From CAYRTV01 sp964505785 (GTDB taxonomy: Bacteria > Acidobacteriota > Aminicenantia > Aminicenantales > Aminicenantaceae), in NCBI GenBank assembly GCA_964505785.1, contig CAZDJZ010000012.1:18953-82952 (forward strand): a stretch of 64,000 bases of DNA. Reading direction: 5' to 3'. The stretch's first letter is position 1. Each line of letters starts with the position of its first letter. Below are positions 10,075-16,750 of the stretch, in pieces. The notes beneath the pieces are model-generated. The model did not search any database and was not told where the DNA came from. It saw only the letters and a program-made list of their open reading frames with translations. The position numbers were made by a program, and so were the translations under genes.

Positions 10075-11232
10075 ATGAAAACAAAACCGGTTATTTTATC
10101 TTTGCTTCTGATTATTCCTGCGGCAGTCCTGCTTTCCTGCGGAAAACCGGAACCGGCAACGGATGAAACCTCTTCTGAGAAAGGATTAACTATGCGTATT
10201 GAACAAACACAATTCGGACAGCTGCCAGACGGGCAGGACGTTGACCTGTATACCCTCAGCAACACCCATGGATTAAAGACAGGTATAATGACCTACGGCG
10301 CTACCGTGGTCTTTCTGGAAGTCCCTGACCGCGACGGCCGTATGGCAGATATTACTTTGGGCCATGATTCCCTGGAAGGTTATCTTGAAGCATCACCCTA
10401 TTTCGGCGCCATTGTCGGCCGTTACGGCAACCGTATCGCCAAAGGCCGCTTCACATTGGACGGAAAAGAATACAAACTCGCCATTAATGACGGAGAGAAT
10501 CATCTGCACGGCGGAATCCAGGGCTTTGATAAAGTAATCTGGGATGCGGAAACGGAAGAAAGAGAGGATGCCGTAGGCGTCAAATTCAGCTATTTGAGCC
10601 CGGACGGTGAAGAAGGGTATCCGGGCAGCCTGCAGTGCTCGGTGACCTACTGGCTGACCGAATCCAATGAACTCAAGCTGGAGTATCATGCCGAAACAGA
10701 TAAAGCGACTCCTGTCAACCTGACTCATCACAGCTATTTCAATCTCGCCGGCCAAGGAAACGGGGATATTCTGGACCATGAACTCATGCTCAATGCCGAT
10801 AAATATACCCCTGTCAACGACCAGCTTATTCCCACTGGCGACATCAAGCCCGTAGCCGGGACTCCTTTCGATTTCACTCATCCCCATAAAATCGGGGAAC
10901 GGATTGATCAGATCCCCGGAGGATATGACCATAATTTTGTTCTGAACAGCGGCGGCGGGCAGATGGCTCTGGCTGCCCGGGTCTTTGAGCCGGAAAGCGG
11001 CCGAGTGATGGAAATCCATACCACTGAACCCGGGATTCAATTCTATTCCGGCAATTTCCTCGATAGCACTATCACCGGAAAGTCCGGAAAAGTCTACCAT
11101 CAGTATTATGGATTCTGCCTGGAGACCCAGCATTTCCCCGATTCCCCTAATTATCCTGCCTTTCCATCTGCTGTTCTGCGTCCGGATGAAACTTACACCA
11201 GCACCACGATTCATAGATTTATGGTTAAATAA
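10075..11232 (+). CDS. galM: Aldose 1-epimerase (mutarotase), lipoprotein form
   Basis: A 385-residue galactose mutarotase-like enzyme that interconverts alpha and beta anomers of aldoses. Family motifs are complete: the substrate-binding NHLHGG segment, the HSYFNLAG segment with the catalytic His, and the Glu of FCLETQHFPDSPN that acts as the general base. Unlike the usual cytoplasmic enzyme, it carries an N-terminal signal with a lipobox (LLSCGK), so it should be anchored outside the inner membrane. GGAGA lies shortly before the ATG. Its position next to two lipoprotein GH127-type genes suggests that it equilibrates sugars as they are released, such as L-arabinose, before uptake. No transporter gene is adjacent. 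Confidence 0.92.
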   Translation: MKTKPVILSLLLIIPAAVLLSCGKPEPATDETSSEKGLTMRIEQTQFGQLPDGQDVDLYTLSNTHGLKTGIMTYGATVVFLEVPDRDGRMADITLGHDSLEGYLEASPYFGAIVGRYGNRIAKGRFTLDGKEYKLAINDGENHLHGGIQGFDKVIWDAETEEREDAVGVKFSYLSPDGEEGYPGSLQCSVTYWLTESNELKLEYHAETDKATPVNLTHHSYFNLAGQGNGDILDHELMLNADKYTPVNDQLIPTGDIKPVAGTPFDFTHPHKIGERIDQIPGGYDHNFVLNSGGGQMALAARVFEPESGRVMEIHTTEPGIQFYSGNFLDSTITGKSGKVYHQYYGFCLETQHFPDSPNYPAFPSAVLRPDETYTSTTIHRFMVK

Positions 11233-11280
11233 TCATCTTGGAGCCGGGCATTGTGAGGATCTTGTGCTGCTTTGTTTTTT

Positions 11281-11709
11281 TAGTAAAAAGTGGAAAGTAA
11301 AAAGTAAAAAGTTATTTTATTTAAAATCTAGCTATTACAGCGTAGAAATAAAACAATCCGTATTAAGCAGTGGATTCACCATTCACCATTCACTAATTTT
11401 CTAGTTACCCTGGCAGCTTGAGTTCCAGCAACAGGTGCGCTTAACGTCACGTTTTTAAGCGTTTTGCATTTTGCATTTTACGTTTTACGTTTTACGTTTT
11501 ACGTTTTGCGTTTTGCGTTTGCGTTTTGCGTTTTGCGTTTTGCGTTTGCGTTTTACAAATTCGTGTGCATCCTATTACACCGTATCCGACAACCGCATAC
11601 ACATCCCCAATCCATTCACCATTTACGGCTTTAAAAGACGAAGCAGTTCAAGGTCCTTCGCTGTGCTCAGGATGACATTGAATTAATATATGGTCGTCAT
11701 TTTGCGGTT
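11281..11709. repeat. Dense repeat mosaic with TTTTGCG heptamer array
   Basis: This gene-free stretch contains four recurring units in order: GTAAAAAGT heptamers (about 11283-11312), TTCACCA heptamers (about 11370-11396), a ~95 bp array of TTTTGCG/TTTTACG heptamers (about 11463-11558), and a 62 bp segment (about 11648-11709) that is repeated nearly exactly at about 44319-44380 and ends right at the stop codon of the next gene. Confidence 0.8.
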
Positions 11710-12735
11710 TTACCTAAAGACAAAGCCTTTTTTCAGCGAATCATCCGGATCAAAATAAAAAGTGCTTTTTCCGGTGATGGATGCCTTGCCGGAAACCTCA
11801 GGGATAACGGCAGGATGAGTCCCGAACTTGGTTTTCCCTATAACTCTCACCTTAAAATTGGTGCCAAGAATGCTTTCAATCACGATCGTCTCACCTAGAT
11901 CAATCTCTCCTCGGGCAAAATGAATCGCTGCTCTGGCACTGACCCCGGTCCCGGTAGGAGACCGGTCAACTTCTCCCTCTGCAAATATGCACACATTGCG
12001 GCTGTGATGGGCGGGATTCTCCGGTGGTCCCACAATAATGGTGCCGTAAAGGAATCCCAGGTCTTTTTCGAATGGATGATTGATCTCCATTTCATCCATG
12101 ACCGCATATTTAATTCGCCGGCCTGCGTCTATCAAAGCCTGGTAATGCCTCGAATCCAATTTCAAACCCAGCGCTCCGGCATCACAAAAGGCATAAAAGG
12201 CTCCTCCGAACGCCACATCATATTTAACCATGCCTAAATCAGGAACCTTAATCCGGCGGTTGGAAACAAAAACAAAGGAAGGAACATTAACGAAGGACAC
12301 TTCCTTAACCCGTCCGTCGACACGGTGAGCCGCAGCGGTAACCCGTCCGGCCGGTGTGTCCATTTTCAAGACCGGATGCGCCCCGTCCTTTTTAATCATT
12401 CCGGTATCCAAAGTCATTGTCGCCAGCGCGATCACGGCATGCCCGCACATGGTGCTGTAGCCTTCGTTATGCAGAAAAAATACACCGAAATCGCCATCAG
12501 CCGTAACCGGCTCTGTCATAACCGCTCCATACATATCCGCATGCCCCCGCGGCTCCCACATCAAGCCAGTACGGATATAATCATAGTTCTGTTTGAAATA
12601 CCGGCGCTTTTCCAGGATGCTTTTTCCCGGAATTTGAGGGAGGCCTCCAGTGATTAAACGCAGCGGCTCGCCGGCGGTATGTCCGTCCAGCGTATTTATC
12701 GTCATCCAGTCCCGCGGAGGGGTCCATTCCGTCAT
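11710..12735 (-). CDS. trans-3-hydroxy-L-proline dehydratase (proline racemase superfamily)
   Basis: A 341-residue member of the proline racemase fold. The first catalytic position is Cys97 in TMCGHA, but the second, normally Cys in DRSPCGTG of racemases and 4-hydroxyproline epimerases, is Thr261 (DRSPTGTG). In characterised family members the Cys/Thr pair marks trans-3-hydroxy-L-proline dehydratase, which makes delta-1-pyrroline-2-carboxylate. This fits the gene directly upstream, a reductase of the ornithine cyclodeaminase family known to reduce that product to L-proline. The start has GAGGAGG five bases upstream. It is the last gene of the leftward operon pepP-like, reductase, dehydratase, with an 11-base gap to the reductase gene. 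An epimerase role is unlikely given Thr261 but cannot be fully excluded. Confidence 0.88.
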   Translation of the reverse strand: MTEWTPPRDWMTINTLDGHTAGEPLRLITGGLPQIPGKSILEKRRYFKQNYDYIRTGLMWEPRGHADMYGAVMTEPVTADGDFGVFFLHNEGYSTMCGHAVIALATMTLDTGMIKKDGAHPVLKMDTPAGRVTAAAHRVDGRVKEVSFVNVPSFVFVSNRRIKVPDLGMVKYDVAFGGAFYAFCDAGALGLKLDSRHYQALIDAGRRIKYAVMDEMEINHPFEKDLGFLYGTIIVGPPENPAHHSRNVCIFAEGEVDRSPTGTGVSARAAIHFARGEIDLGETIVIESILGTNFKVRVIGKTKFGTHPAVIPEVSGKASITGKSTFYFDPDDSLKKGFVFR

Positions 12736-12745
12736 TATTCCTCCT

Positions 12746-13711
12746 CTACAAGTCTACTTCCTGGCCAAAACCCTGTTCTTTCGCCTTACGGTACAAAAAT
12801 GCTGATACGCTCAGATCAAATAACGCCATCCCGACTGACTTAAACAGCGTGGTTTCGCCCGGAGCCGCCGCCGGGACTTCTCCGGTTAACCGCTTGCCCA
12901 AGGTCATAACTTGTTCGGGCAGAATCCACCCTTTTTCAAGCGGAGTGATGACATCTCCCGATTCTTTCCTGGCAAAATCTGTATCGATATAGAGATGGTT
13001 AATCTGTGTATACACCGAGCGGGGAAATTCCCGCATCTCCGGTTTATAGGAGCCTATGCCGATAAAATTCTTTCCAGCCGTCAACTCAGGATCATCAGGT
13101 ATGACCGGTTCACTCGCAGGCGTGGCTGTTATGATCACCTCGGTGTTTCCAACCAGGTCTTCGGCCGACGAAGCAATTTTGATATTCACTCCGGAAAGAT
13201 CAGCCGTTAGTTTTTTTTCCAATTCCCGGATTTTATCTGGAATTAAATCATAAATCCAAATGGTTTTAAAATTCCTTTGGGAGCAGGCCGTCACAGCCTG
13301 GCTGTACCCTTGAATTCCGGCTCCTATGATACCCAGCCTGGTCACAGTTTCCGGAGCAGTCTGATTGACTCCGGCGGCACCCACAGCTCCGGTGCGCAGG
13401 GCAGTGAGAGCGGATCCATTAAGAACAGCCAGCGGGACGCCGGTTCCGCCGTCATTCAGGATCACCAGGCCGTTTAAAACCGGAAGATTTTTTTCCGGAT
13501 TTCCGGGGAAAAGCGTCACCAGCTTGGTTCCCAGGCTTCCGGAAGCAAAGCAGGGCATCAGCAATAGTGTATTCCCTTGATAATCGATGTGCATCCGGTC
13601 AGGCATAAAGAAGCACATCTCTTCATAAATACGGAGGGACTCTTCCACCACCTCCACAATTTCGCGGCGGATAGCGGCTTTTAGCAGGTCGCTTTCACTT
13701 AAAAAAAGCAT
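12746..13711 (-). CDS. Delta-1-pyrroline-2-carboxylate reductase-like protein (ornithine cyclodeaminase/mu-crystallin family)
   Basis: A 321-residue NAD(P)-binding protein of the ornithine cyclodeaminase/mu-crystallin family. The Rossmann motif GIIGAGIQGYSQA lies near residue 128, and the N-terminal half has the family substrate pocket segments GTKLVTLFPGN and LTALRTGAVGAAG. Family members act as ornithine cyclodeaminase, alanine dehydrogenase or pyrroline-2-carboxylate reductase. The location between a Xaa-Pro aminopeptidase and a trans-3-hydroxyproline dehydratase favours the last: reduction of pyrroline-2-carboxylate to L-proline. There is no strong Shine-Dalgarno sequence before the ATG, and the gap to the upstream gene is only 18 bases, so translation may depend on the upstream gene. 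The function is therefore a context-based inference on a secure family assignment. Confidence 0.82.
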   Translation of the reverse strand: MLFLSESDLLKAAIRREIVEVVEESLRIYEEMCFFMPDRMHIDYQGNTLLLMPCFASGSLGTKLVTLFPGNPEKNLPVLNGLVILNDGGTGVPLAVLNGSALTALRTGAVGAAGVNQTAPETVTRLGIIGAGIQGYSQAVTACSQRNFKTIWIYDLIPDKIRELEKKLTADLSGVNIKIASSAEDLVGNTEVIITATPASEPVIPDDPELTAGKNFIGIGSYKPEMREFPRSVYTQINHLYIDTDFARKESGDVITPLEKGWILPEQVMTLGKRLTGEVPAAAPGETTLFKSVGMALFDLSVSAFLYRKAKEQGFGQEVDL

Positions 13712-13729
13712 TTTCAGATTATTGGGAGC

Positions 13730-15112
13730 CTATTTCCGGGTGGCTTCCACATCCTCTATACTCTTGGGCTTAGGCTTGCCTAGAAGCTGGTATCCGTCTT
13801 TTGTGATCAGGAAATTTTCCTCGTTGCGTAAACCGCCGAAGTCTTTGTAGGCTTCAACTTTATCATAATTGATAAAATCGCTGAATTTGTTATCCGCCTT
13901 CCACATATCAATCAGCTCCGGAATAAAATATATGCCCGGCTCAATCGTTAATACGAATCCCGGTTCCAGCTCCCGGCCTAAACGCAGCGATTTAAGACCG
14001 AACTGAGTGCTTTTCTTCTTGCCGGCATAACCCACATATTCCTCGCCTAAATTTTCCATATCATGGACATCCAGGCCCATCATATGCCCCAGTCCGCATT
14101 GGAAAAACAGCGCGTGCGCTCCCTGCGACACCGCTTCATCAACATCCCCGCGCATAAACCCCATATCTTTCAATCCGGATGCGATGGATTTACAGGCTGA
14201 AAGATGAACATCCTTAAACTTCGTTCCGGGTTTAAGGACGGAGATGGCTTTTTCATGGGCTGCAAAAGCGACGTTGAAGATCTCCTTTTGCCGTTCCGTA
14301 AAAGTCGGCGCCACCGGAAAAGTACTGGATAAGTCTCCGGCATAACCCATGGCGGTTTCCGCTCCTGCATCCAGGAGAAACATATCCCCGCTTTCCATAA
14401 TATTCCCGTGATAATGATTATGCAGGGTTTCTCCATGGATGGTGGCGATGGTCGGGAATGCCAGGTTTCCGCCGGCGGCGATGGCGATTTCCTGAACCCG
14501 GCCCGCCACCACAGCCTCACTCATTCCTGGGCGGACCATTTTCATCGCCTCGACATGCATCTCCACGCTGGTATTGACTGCTTTTTCGATTTCACGGACT
14601 TCTTCCCGGCTCTTGTAGTTGCGCTGGTCGACAACCGCTTTGATGAAAGCCTCAGAGGTATGGCGGTCCGTATCCCCGGGAGGAATGTCCAGCCATGAGT
14701 AGATTTTCAACCGGTGTTCCGCACGGTAAGGGGGGAGGAAATGAATGACCCGTCCTTTTTCCTTGGCTTGTTTCAGATATTTCGGAAGGTCTTGAGAAGG
14801 CCGGATATCATTTACGCCGACCTTGAATCCGCGCTCTTCAAGAGAGGGCTGTGTCCCCATCCATACGATATCTTCAACAGTTAAATCATCCCCGAATATG
14901 ATATCCCGGTCTTCATCCAGGTCGATAACGGCATTTAAACCGGCATGACTCAGGCCGAAAAAATAAAGAAAAGAGCTGTCCTGACGGTAGTTAAAGGGAT
15001 TATCTTCATAATTCATGGGGCTTTCGTCATTGCCCAAAAATAAAAGAATTCCAGACTTGACTTGCTGCCGAAGCTTCTTGCGGCGCTCCACATAAGTTTT
15101 TTCAGAAAACAT
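13730..15112 (-). CDS. pepP: Xaa-Pro aminopeptidase (M24B)
   Basis: A 460-residue aminopeptidase P-type enzyme that cuts the first residue from peptides with proline (or hydroxyproline) in position two. The N-terminal creatinase-like domain (about 1-170) precedes a pita-bread metallopeptidase domain. The five metal ligands are visible: Asp in FLLDAGAET, Asp in YAGDLSSTFPV, His in GLGHMMGLDVHD, Glu in TIEPGIYF and Glu in GLRNEENFL. AAGGAG precedes the start. It has no signal peptide, so it works in the cytoplasm on imported peptides. As the first gene of an operon with 3-hydroxyproline catabolic enzymes, it probably feeds Pro/Hyp-rich peptides into the pathway. The family and activity are secure; the specific peptide source is inferred. 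Confidence 0.92.
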   Translation of the reverse strand: MFSEKTYVERRKKLRQQVKSGILLFLGNDESPMNYEDNPFNYRQDSSFLYFFGLSHAGLNAVIDLDEDRDIIFGDDLTVEDIVWMGTQPSLEERGFKVGVNDIRPSQDLPKYLKQAKEKGRVIHFLPPYRAEHRLKIYSWLDIPPGDTDRHTSEAFIKAVVDQRNYKSREEVREIEKAVNTSVEMHVEAMKMVRPGMSEAVVAGRVQEIAIAAGGNLAFPTIATIHGETLHNHYHGNIMESGDMFLLDAGAETAMGYAGDLSSTFPVAPTFTERQKEIFNVAFAAHEKAISVLKPGTKFKDVHLSACKSIASGLKDMGFMRGDVDEAVSQGAHALFFQCGLGHMMGLDVHDMENLGEEYVGYAGKKKSTQFGLKSLRLGRELEPGFVLTIEPGIYFIPELIDMWKADNKFSDFINYDKVEAYKDFGGLRNEENFLITKDGYQLLGKPKPKSIEDVEATRK

Positions 15113-15403
15113 CGCTTATTTCTCCTTAGGACGAAATTTCTTGGTTTTATTTGCCGCCCGGAGACGGCTTTCCTTTATCATGAGATAAGTGTAATACAAC
15201 GCGGTCAGCGAAGTCAAAAATATCAAAAGCCGATTGATGAAAGCCAGGCTCGTTATTTTCATGGCATGCGGGTGGGCGCAGCGAGGATAACGAGGCCGTC
15301 TTCTTGTGCAAGCGCACTCTAATTTTCATCCCTTCGGGCAGGCACGGAATCCGGATATTTTTATTTACGAGATATGCGAAATATGATATGTAATCTTCTT
15401 TAG

Positions 15404-15600
15404 CCTGGATTATTCACGGGCAGAGATTGCCGCAAATGCGGGGCACAGGGCATGAAGCTGTGTTCCTTCACCGCAAATGCCCTGCAGCAAAGTTTTATTG
15501 CGAGGCCTGCGGAGCAGGCCGTGGCAGCCTTAGACGACCAGATTCTCAAGAACGAAACCGTCTAAGTTCCTCACGTCGCTTCGCTCCTCAGGACTCCGCC
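15404..15600. repeat. Structured ~130 bp intergenic element plus GAAGCG-type element
   Basis: Between the divergent hydroxyproline operons, bases 15404-15540 match 48581-48720 closely (CCTGrA-TATTCACGGG head, GATTGCCGCA, CAGGGyATGAAGCTG and CTTCACCGCAAATGCCCTGC). The inner part can fold because CAGGGCAT pairs with ATGCCCTG. A CTTAGACG...CTCAGGA element follows to about 15600. The rest of 15113-15840 holds no gene I can support. Confidence 0.7.
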
Positions 15601-15737
15601 GGGAGGGAAAAAATTGCGATAAAATAAAAATTCAAAAATAAAAAAATTCTCATGGATCTTTCTCTAAAAAGCATGTTCATCGTTGATAACAAAGAGATTG
15701 AAGAAATATTGTAATTTTTTTATGAACTATCCAAGTT

Positions 15738-15811
15738 AGATATCACAAGCATTGTTTAAAAAGAGAGACAAAAGTTAAAAACTTGACATTTAGTGATATC
15801 TGATATATCAT
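15738..15811 (+). promoter_or_regulatory. Candidate hypE-hypD promoter with inverted-repeat operator
   Basis: A strong sigma70-like promoter reads TTGACA (15783-15788), 17-base spacer, TATCAT (15806-15811). AGATATCAC at 15738-15746 and its exact inverse GTGATATCT at 15793-15801 lie 55 bases apart centre to centre. The second copy sits in the spacer and runs into the perfect palindrome TGATATATCA (15801-15810). This layout suggests a dimeric regulator that binds two sites, perhaps with looping. No regulator gene is adjacent. Confidence 0.6.
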
Positions 15812-15840
15812 ATGCAAGAAGGGAAGAAGAGGATAACCGA

Positions 15841-16749
15841 ATGAAATCAGGGATAATTTTCGATATAAAAAAATACGCTATTCATGATGGGCCGGGAATC
15901 CGCACAACTGTTTTCTTAAAAGGATGCCCCCTGAATTGTTGGTGGTGTCACAACCCGGAAGGACAAGCCGCCGAGCCTGAATTGACCTACCAGTCCGGTA
16001 AATGTGTGATAGATTGCACTCAATGTATTGACGCGTGCCCAACTGGAGCCATTTCCCGCATGGAAAGCGGCATTGAGATAGACCGCAAGGCCTGCCGGCT
16101 TGAAGCGGAGTGCGTAGAGGCCTGCCCGGCAGGGGCTCTAAAATTGTCCGGGCGGACGGTGACCACCGCTGAAATTATGGAAGAAATCCTCAAAGACCGG
16201 ATATTTTATGAAAACTCAGGCGGCGGAGTCACTTTTTCAGGCGGAGAACCTTTGATCCAATTGGACTTCCTGGATTCCCTGTTGTTAAACTGCCGAAAAG
16301 AAGACATCCACAGGGTTGTAGACACCTCCGGTTATGTACCCTTTGATTCATTCGAACGGATTGCCGATAAAGTCAATCTTTTCTTTTATGATTTAAAAAT
16401 AATGGACGACAGTAAACACCAGGAGGCAACCGGTGTATCCAACCGTCTGATTTTAGATAATCTGAAACGTCTTGACAAAACCGGAGCCGCCATCCAAATT
16501 CGGATCCCGGTGGTACCCGGTTTCAACAGCACCCGGGAAAACGCCTGTCAAACCGGCGAGTTTCTGAAAAACTTCAGTCATGTCAAAATGATCAATCTTC
16601 TCCCCTATCACCGGGCTGCCACCCAAAAATACCGCAGCCTGGGCAAAACGTTTATGTATCCTGAAACCAAAACGCCCACGGGGGAAAGTGTGCGCAAACT
16701 TAAGACCGTTTTGGAATCTTTCGGATTCCCGGTCCAAATCGGAGGGTAA
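15841..16749 (+). CDS. hypE: Glycyl radical enzyme activase, HypD-activating (radical SAM)
   Basis: A 302-residue radical SAM protein that installs the glycyl radical on the enzyme encoded just downstream. The cluster-binding motif is GCPLNCWWC (Cys29, Cys33, Cys36). It is followed by two ferredoxin-like Cys-rich segments, CVIDCTQCIDACP and ECVEACPAG, as expected for this activase family. The activase signature IHDGPGIRTTVFLKGCP is intact, and SGGEP lies in the middle. I chose the ATG at 15841 because homologous activases start just before FDIKKYAIHDGPG, and AGAGG lies upstream. The gene ends one base before the ATG of the glycyl radical enzyme gene, so coupling is tight. The symbol follows the C. 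difficile gene naming; the partner identity makes it likely. Confidence 0.9.
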   Translation: MKSGIIFDIKKYAIHDGPGIRTTVFLKGCPLNCWWCHNPEGQAAEPELTYQSGKCVIDCTQCIDACPTGAISRMESGIEIDRKACRLEAECVEACPAGALKLSGRTVTTAEIMEEILKDRIFYENSGGGVTFSGGEPLIQLDFLDSLLLNCRKEDIHRVVDTSGYVPFDSFERIADKVNLFFYDLKIMDDSKHQEATGVSNRLILDNLKRLDKTGAAIQIRIPVVPGFNSTRENACQTGEFLKNFSHVKMINLLPYHRAATQKYRSLGKTFMYPETKTPTGESVRKLKTVLESFGFPVQIGG

Positions 16750-16750
16750 A

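Noticed and set aside
10393..11214. A 273-codon open frame opposite galM
   Set aside because: GalM is complete with catalytic residues; the antisense frame has no family features.
11463..11558. Possible CRISPR array
   Set aside because: Units are only seven bases with no spacers, and no cas gene is present in the window.
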